Origin: DATFDN01 sp963818725 | GTDB lineage: Bacteria; Pseudomonadota; Alphaproteobacteria; Acetobacterales; Acetobacteraceae | Assembly: GCA_963818725.1 (NCBI GenBank) | Contig: CAWFTU010000018.1 | Location: 186,001 to 250,000 of the forward strand | Length of the DNA: 64,000 bases | Reading direction: 5' to 3' | In this document: positions 1-10,509 of the stretch, in pieces | Position numbering within the stretch: the stretch's first letter is position 1 | Layout: each line of letters begins with the position of its first letter | The notes under the pieces: model-generated | The model's input: only the letters and a program-made list of their open reading frames with translations | The model's database searches: none | Told to the model about the DNA's origin: nothing | Translations under genes and position numbers: made by a program

Positions 1-2
1 TC

Positions 3-908
3 CGCAACCTCGACCAGGACGCTATCGAGGACCAGACCCGTCGCTATGAAGCGCTCTGCGCCCACTACGGCATGCAGCCGACCCGCAACAATCGGGGGAT
101 CGCGCACGAAAACGGCGCGATTGAAAGCCAGCATGGCCACCTCAAGCGCGTCGTCGGCCAGGCCCTGCTGCTGCGCGGCAGCACCGACTTCGACAGCCTC
201 GACGCCTACCGCGACTGGATCGCCGACCTCATCGGTCGCCGTAACGCCAGGCGCGAGAAGCTGGTCGGCCTCGAACGGGCCGCGTTAAGCCCTCTGCCCC
301 CGCGGCGCACCACCGATCATGACGAAGCCAGCGTGCGGGTGACCTCCAGCAGCGGATTTATCCTGCGCAGGGTGTTCTACACGGTGCCATCCCGCCTGAT
401 CGGCTATCGGCTGAACCTGCGGATCTACGATGACCGGCTGGACTGCTTCGTCGGCCAAAGTCTGGTGCTGACCCTGCCACGGAGCCGTGCGCCGGAGGGC
501 CGCCGCATCCAGGTGGTGGACTACCGGCACATCATTCACAGTCTGCGCCGCAAGCCCATGGCGTTGCTGCATCTGGTCTATCGGGACGCGCTGTTCCCGC
601 GCCCAGCCTACCGCGCGGCCTGGGAACGGCTGATCGAGGCACGTGAGCCGCGCGCCGCCTGCCGGACCATGGTGGAGCTGCTGGCGCTCGCCCATGAGCG
701 CGGCTGTGAAGCCGAACTCGCCGCTGCGCTGATCGAGCAACTGGCCGACGGCGGCGTGCCGGACCTGGCGCCATTGCGCGTCCGATTCGCCCCGATCGCC
801 ACCCGGCTGCCCGCCGTCGCGATCAATCTGCCGTCCATCACCAGCTACGACGCGCTGCTGCCCGCGATGGCAGCGACAGCATCCGCGACAACAGGAGCCG
901 CCGCATGA
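3..908 (+). CDS. istA: IS21 family transposase IstA, C-terminal part (cut by window edge)
   Basis: The open frame runs in from the left edge, so the N-terminal helix-turn-helix and most of the DDE core lie outside the window. What is visible starts near the glutamate end of the catalytic core (HENGAIESQHGHLK, close to the IS21 signature around the last acidic residue) and continues through the C-terminal beta-barrel-like domain of IstA. Its stop overlaps the start of the next gene by 4 bases (ATGA), the usual IstA-IstB coupling. IstA is the transposase of a two-protein system in which IstB is the ATP-dependent helper. No frameshift is seen in the visible part. Confidence 0.9.
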   Translation, partial: RNLDQDAIEDQTRRYEALCAHYGMQPTRNNRGIAHENGAIESQHGHLKRVVGQALLLRGSTDFDSLDAYRDWIADLIGRRNARREKLVGLERAALSPLPPRRTTDHDEASVRVTSSSGFILRRVFYTVPSRLIGYRLNLRIYDDRLDCFVGQSLVLTLPRSRAPEGRRIQVVDYRHIIHSLRRKPMALLHLVYRDALFPRPAYRAAWERLIEAREPRAACRTMVELLALAHERGCEAELAAALIEQLADGGVPDLAPLRVRFAPIATRLPAVAINLPSITSYDALLPAMAATASATTGAAA

Positions 909-1732
909 GCGACAGCATCACCGTCGACACCGCCCGCCTGCCGCTGCTGCTGGGGGAACTGCGTCTGCCCACCGTCGGCAAACCGTGGCCGGCATTCACC
1001 GAGCGTGCGGACCGTGCGGGGTGGCCCTCCGCACGGCTGCTGGCAACCCTTGCCGAACTCGAGTTGGCCGAGCGCGCGCAGCGACGCATCCAGCGACACC
1101 TGCTGGAGGCGCGCCTGCCGCCGGGGAAGACGCTCGACAGTTTCGACTTCGCCAGCGTTCCCATGGTCAGCCATGCCCACGTGACCGCGCTCGCCAGCGG
1201 CGATGCCTGGTTGAAGCAGGGGGCCAACATCCTGCTGTTTGGGCCAAGCGGATCCGGCAAGTCGCATCTCGGCGCTGCGCTGGGTCATGCCCGCATCGAG
1301 AACGGCTACCGCGTGCTGTTCACCCGCACCACTGAGTTGGTGCAGCGCCTGCAAACCGCCCGACAGGCGTTATCACTCGACAGTGCTATCGAGAAGCTTG
1401 ATAAGTACCATCTGATCATTCTTGATGATCTCTGCTACGTCAATCGGGATCGGGCCGAGACCAGCGTACTGTTTGAGTTGATTGCTGGCCGATATGAACG
1501 TCGCAGCCTGTTGGTCACCTCCAATAGACCCTTCGGAGAGTGGACAACCGTCTTCCCGGATGCCGCCATGACACTCGCCGCGGTTGACCGCCTCGTTCAT
1601 CACGCGGTTATTTTGGAAATGAACGTCGAGAGCTATCGCCAACGCTCTGCCGCCAACCGTCAGAAGCAGCGTCCCGCCAGCGACAGCAAGCGCGACAGCA
1701 AGGAGAAGCTGATCACCGCACCATCAAAATGA
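905..1732 (+). CDS. istB: IS21 family helper ATPase IstB
   Basis: A 275-residue AAA+ protein of the IstB/DnaC-like family. A P-loop is visible as GPSGSGKS and the Walker B region as LIILDDLC, followed by a sensor-like LLVTSNRPFGEW. The N-terminal part has the charged helical segment typical of IstB. It is read by translational coupling from istA (ATGA overlap). IstB remodels target DNA and activates IstA. The length is usual for the family, so this end of the IS21 copy looks intact. A basic, low-complexity tail (about residues 250-275, rich in K, S and D) is somewhat longer than typical. Confidence 0.93.
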   Translation: MSDSITVDTARLPLLLGELRLPTVGKPWPAFTERADRAGWPSARLLATLAELELAERAQRRIQRHLLEARLPPGKTLDSFDFASVPMVSHAHVTALASGDAWLKQGANILLFGPSGSGKSHLGAALGHARIENGYRVLFTRTTELVQRLQTARQALSLDSAIEKLDKYHLIILDDLCYVNRDRAETSVLFELIAGRYERRSLLVTSNRPFGEWTTVFPDAAMTLAAVDRLVHHAVILEMNVESYRQRSAANRQKQRPASDSKRDSKEKLITAPSK

Positions 1733-1845
1733 CGCGCCGCGACAACACAACCCTTGTCGTGCAGCGGCGGCTACGTCATCTTCCCCGCACGCAGCGACCG
1801 GCCATCCTTGCTGTCGCTGACCGGACATCCGAGCTGTCGCGCTAC

Positions 1846-2928
1846 ATTCCGCCCGATCTTTCGCCAATTCGTGCTGCTGTGCCGTCAGCTGGACCTGTTT
1901 GGCCGGGAATTGCTGGCGGTGGATGGCACCCGGATCAAGGCGGTCAACAACAAGGACCGCAACTTCACCCGCGCCTCGCTGGCCAAGTTCATCGAATTGG
2001 CTGAGGCCAAGCTCGACGATTACCTGCAGCGTCTCGACCAAGTGATGCCGCCGAGAGCACAACAGGCGGCTCGCGGGTTGCAAACCTGACTGAGAAAATC
2101 GCGGCACTTCGCACCCGGCGCGCGCGCTGCCAGGACATGCTGGCAGAGCTGGACCGCACCGGCGAGGATCAGATCTCCCTCACCGACCCTGACAGCCGCG
2201 CGATGGCGGCGCACACGCGTGTTGCCGTTGGCTACAACGTGCAGGTCGCGGTCGATGCCAAGCACAAGCTGATCGTGGAGCAGCAGGTCACCAATCAGGT
2301 CGTTGACATGGGCCTGCTGACGCAAACCGCGGAGCCGGCGAAGGAAATCCTGGGCGTCGAGACGATCGAGGCTGTGGCCGACAAGGGCTATTTCAAGATC
2401 GAGGATATCGAGGCCTGCGAGAACGCCGGCATTGTGCCCTACGTGCCGCGTCCGCAGCGTGGTCCCTCGGTCAAGGCGGGCCTGTTCCGCAAGGATGAGT
2501 TTCGCTATGATGCAGACCGTGACGTCTATGTTTGCCCGGCGGGTCAGCATCTGTATCCCTATTCATCTTCGCTGCTGCGTGGGCTGAAGAAGATCAACTA
2601 CGTCAATAAGCTGGCGTGCGACGATTGCACAATTCGTTCGCAGTGCACGGCGGGCAAGTTTCGCACGGTCTTTCGGTTGGAGAATGAAGCGGTGCTGGAC
2701 CGGATGCAGGAGCGCTTGGCCAAGCGCCCGGACGTGCTGGATCGTCGGCGCGAGACGGTCGAGCATCCATTCGGCACGATCAAGCAATGGATGAACCAGG
2801 GCGCGTTTCTGATGCGTGGCCTGGAGAAGGTGCGGGCCGAATTCAGCCTGACGGCGCTGGCCTACAATCTCCGGCGGGTGCTCAATCTCGTCGGGTTCGC
2901 GGCGCTGATGGCTGCGGTGGCGGCCTGA
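1846..2928 (+). pseudogene. IS1182 family transposase, 5' truncated and frameshifted (copy 1)
   Basis: Homology to the second IS1182 copy at 46-49 kb begins at about 1846 (FRQFVLLCRQLDLFGRELLAVDGT), so the N-terminus is missing; the DDE aspartate motif VDGT is kept. Near 2040 the frame changes: this copy reads GACCAAGTGATG where the other reads GACCAAAGTGATG, a one-base deletion in an A run. The remainder (2137-2928) carries the rest of the DDE domain, a C-x2-C cysteine cluster (CDDCTIRSQC) and the conserved end ETVEHPFGTIKQWM. The truncation abuts the IS21 right side, so IS21 insertion or recombination probably removed the start. About 180 bases of 3' noncoding IS sequence follow, ending near 3110 at TTTTCGCACGGTCT, which the other copy shares. 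Confidence 0.85.
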
Positions 2929-3105
2929 AAGGCTGCTGCTGGCGGGGTTTTCCCGGACCGGCTGGCATGATCGCCGGCAGCCACGATGGGGAACCGGGGA
3001 TTTCTTGGAAATCGCCGGTTCGGCTCACCAGGACCTCGGCGTGCACTTCTGATTGCCAATTTGGCAGTCATTTGTCAGCATTGCCGCCAATGAGAGTTTT
3101 CGCAC

Positions 3106-3513
3106 GGTCTGTATGAGCGCCGCATCACGGCGAACTGGGTCGACTTCCTGGGCCGGGTTGAAGGCTGGATTGATGCCGCGGTCGAGCGGGTCTACGCCAT
3201 TGTCGACAACCTCAACATCCATGGCGGCACGGATGTGCTGCTGTTCGCCCTCGCCCATCCACGCTGGGAGTTCGTGTTCCAGCCGAAGTATGCCGCCTAT
3301 CTGAACCTGATGGAGCCGTGGTGGAAGATCTTGCGCTCGCTGGCCCTCAAGGGGCGGCGGTTCGACGCCTGGGCCGAGATCGAGCAGGCCGTCGAGCGTG
3401 CCACCGCCTACTGGAATGCGCACAAGCATCCGTTCATCTGGGGCCGCCGCCGGCGCCATCGCACGCCGCGCCGTCTCGGCATCGCCGCTCCGCCAAATGT
3501 CGCGCTCATTTAG
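3106..3513 (+). pseudogene. IS630 family transposase, C-terminal remnant
   Basis: An open frame without a credible start, directly joined to the IS1182 right end. It encodes the C-terminal third of an IS630 transposase: VYAIVDNLNIHGG (second aspartate of the DDE triad), HPRWEFVFQPKYAAYLN and LNLMEPWWKILRSLALKGRRFD (final glutamate region). The N-terminal helix-turn-helix and first aspartate are absent. It is not the same IS630 as the copies at 9.2 and 28.2 kb. Confidence 0.8.
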
Positions 3514-3530
3514 CGGATGCACCACTAAGC

Positions 3531-3665
3531 CAAGCCGATACGGTGCTGAGCAACGATGCGTGACACGGCTGGCTGGCTGATGCTGTAAAGGCGAGCCATC
3601 GGCGCTAGACTTGCGGCCCGAGATGACGCTTTCGGCGATCTCGCGCCGCTTGGCGGCGTCGGCAG
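3531..3665 (-). pseudogene. Possible serine-recombinase C-terminal helix-turn-helix remnant
   Basis: On the minus strand a short stretch resembles the C-terminal DNA-binding end of Hin/resolvase-type recombinases: AAKRREIAESVISGRKS followed, after a one-base frame change, by MARLYSISQPAVSRIVAQHRIG. This is the usual order of linker, short arginine-rich segment and helix-turn-helix. No catalytic domain is present and the frame is broken, so this is at most a remnant. Confidence 0.45.
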
Positions 3666-4467
3666 ATGCGCTTGAAGCCGGGGCAGGGCGGCTGTATGGC
3701 GCGCCCCGCCGCCAGGGGAGGCTTCATGGCGCGGACGGTTGATAGCATGCCTGCCGGGGCGGCAGGGAAAAGGCATTCCGTCTGGTCATGCTCGCTGCAC
3801 CGCCGGATCCTGCTGATTGCGGCGCTCACCCTTCTCGCGTTTACTCAACACAACCTCCTGGGCAGCCGTTCCGCAGGGCGTATGGCTCATGGATGCGAGA
3901 GTGGCTGTGCAAATCTACAGCTGTGCCGGTCTGCTGTGCGGGCGGATCCTTTGGTTGCAAATTCCCCGAGACCCTCCGGGTCGACTGGACCGTGACAAGA
4001 ATAATCCGGATCCGGCGCTATAGCAGCGCCGTCTCTGTGGACTGACCCAAGGCCGACGGCACGGGCCGATGCCGTTGGACGTGGGCTTGGGCTGGGGCGT
4101 TGCGATTTGCAGTCTGGCCGCGAACGCGAGGCGAACGGAACGCCAACTTGTTGCGGGAGCCGAAAATCTAAGTGCCTGAACCAACTCAGGAAAAGCTTGT
4201 AGACTAAATCCGGGCAGTCTCAAGCTCCGGAGAGAGATCGCCCGTCGGAAAGAGATTCCGGCGCTCGTTCCGGTCTCGCAGTATCAAGCCTATAGCGCGA
4301 AACCCTGGCGGAACCTGGCCCTTTTGGCGGGTCCGGAATATGGCGGAGAGCGGTTTGATGGAGGGCGACTGGAGCAGGGAAAGGAACCGGGATCCAACAT
4401 TCTCTGCGCGCCGGGCCGCCGATGATGGAAGCGAGCGCAAGCCGTGTCCACCCACTCGGTCGTGCGC
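3666..4467 (+). other. Noncoding stretch before groESL
   Basis: About 800 bases with no open frame that resembles a known protein. Short frames exist on both strands but have no ribosome-binding sites and no recognisable domains. The last part leads into the groESL promoter. Confidence 0.5.
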
Positions 4468-4496
4468 TTGACTTCCCCCATGCACCCGCCTAAACA
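4468..4496 (+). promoter_or_regulatory. Promoter of groESL (sigma-70-like)
   Basis: TTGACT (4468-4473) and TAAACA (4491-4496) are separated by 17 bases. The CIRCE operator starts 2 bases after the -10 box, so repressor binding would cover the transcription start. This is the classical arrangement of HrcA-controlled chaperonin operons. Confidence 0.7.
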
Positions 4497-4497
4497 T

Positions 4498-4524
4498 TTG
4501 GCACTCTCGCATCGAGAGTGCCAA
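4498..4524 (+). promoter_or_regulatory. CIRCE operator (HrcA site) of groESL
   Basis: A perfect 9-base inverted repeat with a 9-base spacer: TTGGCACTC (4498-4506), spacer 4507-4515, GAGTGCCAA (4516-4524). This matches the CIRCE consensus TTAGCACTC-N9-GAGTGCTAA at all but one position per arm. It predicts repression by HrcA; no hrcA gene is in the window. A second CIRCE is at 40277-40303. Confidence 0.93.
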
Positions 4525-4618
4525 CAGCCTCGCAAGCCGGAGCGGATCCGCATGGCATCCCCGGCGCGAGAGCCCGTCCAACAGAATCAGTCAAAGCTGA
4601 CCGACAAGGAGCGATCCC

Positions 4619-4933
4619 ATGAAGTTTCGTCCCCTGCATGACCGGGTGGTGGTTAAGCGCGTCGATGCCGAGGAGAAGACCTCGGGCGGCATCATCATCC
4701 CCGATACCGCCAAGGAGAAGCCCATGGAGGGCGAGATCATCGCGGTCGGTCCTGGGGCGCGCAACGAACAGGGCCAGCTCGTCGCGCCTGACGTGAAGGC
4801 GGGCGACCGCGTCCTGTTCGGCAAGTGGTCGGGCACCGAGGTCCGGATCGACGGCGAGGAGCTCTTGATCATGAAGGAGACCGACATCATGGGCGTGATC
4901 GAAGGCGGGGTCGCCCAGAAGAAGGCCGCCTGA
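4619..4933 (+). CDS. groES: Co-chaperonin GroES
   Basis: A 104-residue chaperonin-10, full length for the family. It starts MKFRPLHDRVVVKRV and contains the mobile-loop region EEKTSGGIIIPDTAKEKP and the end segment LLIMKETDIMGVIE. The start is supported by AAGGAG 8 bases upstream. GroES caps the GroEL cavity in the cytoplasm during ATP-driven folding. It is the first gene of the CIRCE-controlled operon, with groEL 52 bases downstream. Alphaproteobacteria often have several groESL operons, and this plasmid-like one is probably an additional copy (inference). Confidence 0.97.
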   Translation: MKFRPLHDRVVVKRVDAEEKTSGGIIIPDTAKEKPMEGEIIAVGPGARNEQGQLVAPDVKAGDRVLFGKWSGTEVRIDGEELLIMKETDIMGVIEGGVAQKKAA

Positions 4934-4985
4934 TCCGCGCTTGCCTGCCCACCACCGAGCCCATCAACCAAGGGGAGAAGACGCA

Positions 4986-6629
<1,644 letters not shown>

Positions 6630-6662
6630 AGCCGGGCCTCGATCATCGGCCACACGCGGAAC

Positions 6663-6703
6663 GAAGGCATCCAGCCCGGTGAGGGTGGGTGCCTTCTTTT
6701 TTG
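6663..6703 (+). terminator. Rho-independent terminator of groESL
   Basis: A 10-base stem, GAAGGCATCC (6663-6672) with GGGTGCCTTC (6687-6696), one G-T pair, followed by six T. It lies 34 bases after the groEL stop. Confidence 0.85.
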
Positions 6704-7244
6704 GCGAACTGGCGGAGCCCGCGACCTGTGGCAATCTCAGGCGGCGTGTGCTTCTCCAAGAACGCGAGAACGCGGTGACGTTGTTCGTCCAGATGCGCGG
6801 GACCCTTCCGGTCGTGCGGCGTCTCGACATCCCGCAGGATCTCCGCGAGTTCGCGTCCCGTGACCGCTGGATGCGGCGTGTCGTCGCCCGGCAGCACCAG
6901 CCCGGGCACCGAGCAGGCCGCTCGGCTCCTCGGTGGCAGGCCCGCCATAGCGCCCGAAAACTTGAGCGGGTCCACGCGCTTCTTCGCCGTCCCACGCCCA
7001 GCATGAGGCGGTTGCGGAACAGATTGAGATGATTTTGCTTCCGGACGGCTATGTCGGCCTGTAGCGGGGGGGATCGGAGCGGATTGCTGCGGGATGGGAC
7101 TTGCGCGCTGCGGAACCGCATCTCCGCGCTGTGGCCACTGGGCACCTGGCCCGGCGCTGCTGGGGCGCCTCGGTGCCGCAGATTGGCACTCGCGGCTACG
7201 TTCACCCGGGTGTCGTCACAGGCGCTGAAACGAGAGGCAAGTGC
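6704..7244 (+). other. No gene recognised between groEL terminator and methyltransferase
   Basis: About 540 bases. A minus-strand frame (6643-6975, 110 codons) and several plus-strand frames exist, but none has a good ribosome-binding site or a recognisable domain. The long minus-strand frame over groEL (4887-8114) is a GC-driven shadow. Confidence 0.4.
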
Positions 7245-8096
7245 GTGATTTTTCCGAAGCAGCCGCAGTCCACTGCCGCCGTCGCGGCGCACTATGACGA
7301 ACTCGACGGCTTCTACCGCGAGGTCTGGGGCGAGCATGTGCATCATGGCTATTGGGTGACCGGACGCGAAAGTGCCGGGGAAGCCGTCGAGGCGCTGGTC
7401 GATCGTCTCGCCGAGCGGCTGCAGCTCGCGCCGGGTCAGCTTGCTTGCGACATCGGCTGCGGCTACGGGGCGACTGCGCAGCATCTCGCCGAGCGCCACG
7501 GCCTGAACGTCACCGGGGTGACGGTTTCGGCAGCACAGGCCGCACGCGCCCGAGCGCGCGTGGTGGGGCGGGGAAGCCTCTGCATCCTGCAGCAGGACTG
7601 GCTTGCCAACAGCTTCGCTGCGGAATGCTTCGACCGCGCCTATGCGGTCGAGAGCTCCGAGCACATGTCCGACAAGCAGCAGTTCTTCGATGAAGCGTTC
7701 CGTACTTTGAAGCCCGGCGGCCTGCTGGCCGTCTGTGCCTGGCTTGCCCGCACCGATCCGCGCCCGTGGCAAGTTCGTCATCTGCTCGAGCCGATCTGCC
7801 GCGAGGGGCGCCTGCCGAGCATGGGCGATGAGGCGGACTACCGCGCGCTCGCCAAGCAGGCAGGGTTCCGCCTGGTCGGCGTCGAGGATCTCAGTGACCG
7901 CGTGCGGCGGACTTGGTGGATTTGCGCGCGGCGCGTATTGGGCAAGCTCGCCACCCACCTGCGCTATCTCCGCTTCCTGTTGGACCGGAGAGCGACGAAC
8001 CGCATCTTCGCGGTCACCGTAGCACGCATGCTGGTGGCTTACCGGACGCGCTCGATACGTTACTGCCTTCTCGTTTTCCGTAAGCAGATTCCATGA
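7245..8096 (+). CDS. Class I SAM-dependent methyltransferase
   Basis: Encodes about 283 residues from a GTG start at 7245 (GAGAGG a few bases upstream); the open frame extends further upstream but only this start gives the usual N-terminus. The N-terminal HYDELDGFYREVWGEHVHHGYW is typical of the small-molecule methyltransferases related to tocopherol and cyclopropane-type enzymes. Motif I is CDIGCGYGATAQHLA (residues 68-82) and the post-I region is NVTGVTVSAAQ. The AVESSEHM segment and TLKPGGLLAV correspond to motifs II and III. The substrate cannot be read from the sequence. It sits between two chaperone genes, but separate signals make co-transcription unproven. Confidence 0.8.
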   Translation: MIFPKQPQSTAAVAAHYDELDGFYREVWGEHVHHGYWVTGRESAGEAVEALVDRLAERLQLAPGQLACDIGCGYGATAQHLAERHGLNVTGVTVSAAQAARARARVVGRGSLCILQQDWLANSFAAECFDRAYAVESSEHMSDKQQFFDEAFRTLKPGGLLAVCAWLARTDPRPWQVRHLLEPICREGRLPSMGDEADYRALAKQAGFRLVGVEDLSDRVRRTWWICARRVLGKLATHLRYLRFLLDRRATNRIFAVTVARMLVAYRTRSIRYCLLVFRKQIP

Positions 8097-8419
8097 ACGG
8101 CGGGTGCGTGGCACCGGTGCAACGACACCCTACGCTGCTTCAATCATGCTGTCACGCCGATGTATAGCTCGTTGCAGGTAAGTTCAGAGTCAGAGTTTGA
8201 GCCAGAAAGCTGGTGATCCAGCACTATTATGTCTCGTCAGCCATGGTGGTACGACTTGCAGGATTACGTGATATCTAGAGATAGCTCTTAAAATTTGGCG
8301 TCTGGATTACCATATCATAGTTTGTCGGGTCGCCTTTAAAGGGTCACCGGCTCCATTCAACCAGGCGCAGCCCCTTCGGGGGCGCCGCACCCACCTGCCG
8401 CTCCAAGGAGGGGCCTATC
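8097..8419 (+). promoter_or_regulatory. AT-richer leader region of hsp20, possible heat-shock promoter
   Basis: About 320 bases clearly lower in GC than the surroundings. CTTAAA (8287-8292) and CCATAT (8310-8315), 17 bases apart, resemble an alphaproteobacterial RpoH promoter, but the match is modest. A GC-rich hairpin, GCCCCTTCGGGGGC (around 8370), lies in the predicted leader just before the ribosome-binding site. No CIRCE is present, unlike the other chaperone operons here. Confidence 0.35.
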
Positions 8420-8893
8420 ATGACCGTATTCGACCTTTCCCCCATGTTCCGTACCGCCATCGGCTTTGACCGCGTTGCGAGCATGCTGAACGCCGCCGCG
8501 GCGTCGGGTGACGCCTCCTACCCGCCCTATGACATCGAGAAAATTGGGGACGACACCTATCGACTGACGATGGCTGTTGCCGGATTCAGCCCCCAGGACC
8601 TGGAGATCACGTTGCAGGACGGAGCCCTGGCCATCAGGGGCAAGGCTACTCGTGAGGCCAACAACAGCCAGGTGCTCTACCGCGGCATTGCGGGCCGCTT
8701 GTTCGAGCGCCGCTTCGTGCTCGCCGACCACATAGTCGTCGAAGGCGTCTCCCTTGAGAATGGGTTGCTGCATCTTGGACTGAAGCGGGTCGTTCCCGAT
8801 GCACTGAAGCTGCGCCGCATCGAGATCGGCGAAGCCACGCCGTCAAGGCAGGTCCCGACCGAGGCCGTCGCGCCCGAGGCCCTGGCTGCCTAA
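8420..8893 (+). CDS. Small heat-shock protein, IbpA-like Hsp20
   Basis: 157 residues with a strong ribosome-binding site (CCAAGGAGGG). The N-terminus FDLSPMFRTAIGFDRVASML and YPPYDIEK are typical of the IbpA-type alphaproteobacterial subgroup. The alpha-crystallin domain covers about residues 37-125, including DDTYRLTMAVAGFSPQDLEI and a C-terminal strand LENGLLHLGLKR. The C-terminal extension is longer and more acidic than usual and lacks a clear I-x-I motif. Hsp20 proteins hold unfolding proteins for refolding by other chaperones, which suits the neighbouring groESL. Confidence 0.93.
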   Translation: MTVFDLSPMFRTAIGFDRVASMLNAAAASGDASYPPYDIEKIGDDTYRLTMAVAGFSPQDLEITLQDGALAIRGKATREANNSQVLYRGIAGRLFERRFVLADHIVVEGVSLENGLLHLGLKRVVPDALKLRRIEIGEATPSRQVPTEAVAPEALAA

Positions 8894-8920
8894 CCACGTC
8901 TATTGTTACCGACCGAACGA

Positions 8921-8952
8921 GAAGGGCCGCCCTCGGCGGCTCTTCGCCTTTT
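8921..8952 (+). terminator. Terminator after hsp20
   Basis: GAAGGGCCGCC and GGCGGCTCTTC form a GC-rich stem with one mismatch and a short loop, followed by GCCTTTT. It lies 28 bases after the stop codon. Confidence 0.65.
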
Positions 8953-9168
8953 GGAGCGGGGCCGATTTCCTTTGACCAAGAGCGCCACTGATGCGCATCT
9001 GCTACGAGCAACAATCCCCAATTATTACCATAAATTGCTGTTCGAGCAACGGGATTCTGTTGCAAGCGCCCGACGCGAGGCGAAGGGGGACACTGCGTGC
9101 AGGGTCAGCACTTCACGGCTGACGATCGATCAGCAATCCCAGCCATCCGACCTTTCATACCAGCCCGC

Positions 9169-10245
9169 CTATCCGTTGACCGGTTTGGCCCAGGGGCGCT
9201 GGGTGAAGGAAGCGATACGTTCGGGCATGTGCATGAGCTTGTTCCAGGCGTCGCGACATGCCTTGAGGATCAGTTCATAGGTGTCCCAAACGCGGTGACT
9301 GAGAAAGTTGCCGCGCAGAAACTCCCATACGTTCTCCATCGGGTTGAGCTCAGGCGAATAGGGTGGGAGTGGCAAGAGGCTGATGGTGTCGGGCACCGGC
9401 AGTCGTTTTCCTGGCTGGTGCCAGCCGGCGCCATCGAGGAGCACGGCGTGGGCGCCTGGAGCGACTTGGGTGCTGATCTCTTCCAAATGCTCGGCCGTCG
9501 CCTCGCTGTTCGCCGCCGGCATGATGATGGCAGCACCGACGCAGCGTTCCGGGCACACGGCACCGAAGAGGTAGGCGGAGTCGTGGCGGTTGTCGTGAAC
9601 CGCTGGCGGTCGCGATCCACGCCTTCCCTCGGCTTGCCATTCCATCCGGCTTCGCCGGACGGAACCTTCAGCAAGCCTCGCCCAGACATAGGTCAACGTG
9701 CCTTTCTGGCCGACACGCGCCTCATCGGCGAACCAGATCTCCAGCGGCTTGCCAGCAGCCGCGGCTGGCACCGCCTCTGCTACCAGGCTGGCAAGGTTTT
9801 TTTGAAAGCCTCTTGCGCGGCCGCATCTTTCTTCGGGTGGAACGGGCGCGGTTGCAGCCGGGTTGAAATTCAAGCGGTGCAACACCTTGCCCACGGTGCT
9901 CTCGTGCAAGGCAACGGCACATTCCTCCTTGATCCGCCGCTGCAGATCGATACAGCGCCAGCGCACCACGCCGTCCCGCTCAAGCGCCGGTCCCTGTTCG
10001 ACCCACTCCGCCACTTGGGCCTGCCGCTCAGGGGACAGGCGGGGCGGGGGTCCATTGCGCCGCGGCCGGTTACGCAGCCCGTCCAATCCAGCCTCATTGT
10101 AGCGGTGCACCCAGTCGCGCAGCGTCTGGCGGTCCATCGCACACGCCGCGGCCGCATCCTGCCGCGACCACCCGTCCAGGACCAAGGCAACGGCCAACAT
10201 CCGGCGCGCCGCCCTGGCTCGTAGATCAGATGCCGACCGGTCCAA
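9169..10245 (-). CDS. IS630 family transposase carrying an in-frame hairpin insertion
   Basis: 358 codons. The N-terminal helix-turn-helix (WSRQDAAAACAMDRQTLRDWVHRYNEAG), the first aspartate region (WFADEARVG), the second aspartate region (VLLDGAGWH) and the last acidic region (YSPELNPMENVWEFLR) are present. Between YVWAR and GSRPP lies a run of about 18 extra residues (EGSVRRSRMEWQAEG and flanks) that family members lack. It is encoded by a 54-base hairpin element (9624-9677) which leaves the frame open. Whether the enlarged protein is active is unknown. Confidence 0.88.
   Translation of the reverse strand: MDRSASDLRARAARRMLAVALVLDGWSRQDAAAACAMDRQTLRDWVHRYNEAGLDGLRNRPRRNGPPPRLSPERQAQVAEWVEQGPALERDGVVRWRCIDLQRRIKEECAVALHESTVGKVLHRLNFNPAATAPVPPEERCGRARGFQKNLASLVAEAVPAAAAGKPLEIWFADEARVGQKGTLTYVWARLAEGSVRRSRMEWQAEGRRGSRPPAVHDNRHDSAYLFGAVCPERCVGAAIIMPAANSEATAEHLEEISTQVAPGAHAVLLDGAGWHQPGKRLPVPDTISLLPLPPYSPELNPMENVWEFLRGNFLSHRVWDTYELILKACRDAWNKLMHMPERIASFTQRPWAKPVNG
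9624..9677 (-). repeat. Hairpin mini-element, copy D (in IS630)
   Basis: 54 bases inserted in the IS630 transposase gene, flanked by GCC on the left and ending in GCC, consistent with a 3-base duplication. Read on the minus strand: outer arms GGCTTGC and GCAAGCC, conserved AGGTTCCG, inner arms TCCGGC and GCCGGA around the loop GAA, conserved TGGAA, and the end GAGGG. Same design as the copies at 29.8, 46.8, 47.8 and 63.6 kb. Confidence 0.8.
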
Positions 10246-10509
10246 GCGCGTGATCCCTATACCGTCATTGCCGCCCCTCCGTGCTGCAGGAGCGGCGAAT
10301 CACCTCGCATCGAGCCGCACCGATTCACGTTCGAAGTCATCGGTCCCGCGGGCTGGTATCAGGTCGTGTACTTGGCGAAGCAATGAGCGTGCTCAATCCG
10401 CCAAGTCGATGTGAACCCGGATTTCCCCGATGGACGACATTCTGTTTGTACCAATCGGCCGAATCTGCCATGAATATCAGGGCATTGCGATTGTCATGGT
10501 GGTGGGTTC

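Noticed and set aside
4300..4330. GGCGGAACCTGG as a sixth hairpin mini-element
   Set aside because: The core GGAACCT occurs, but no tight inner stem and no TTCCA partner at the right distance is present.
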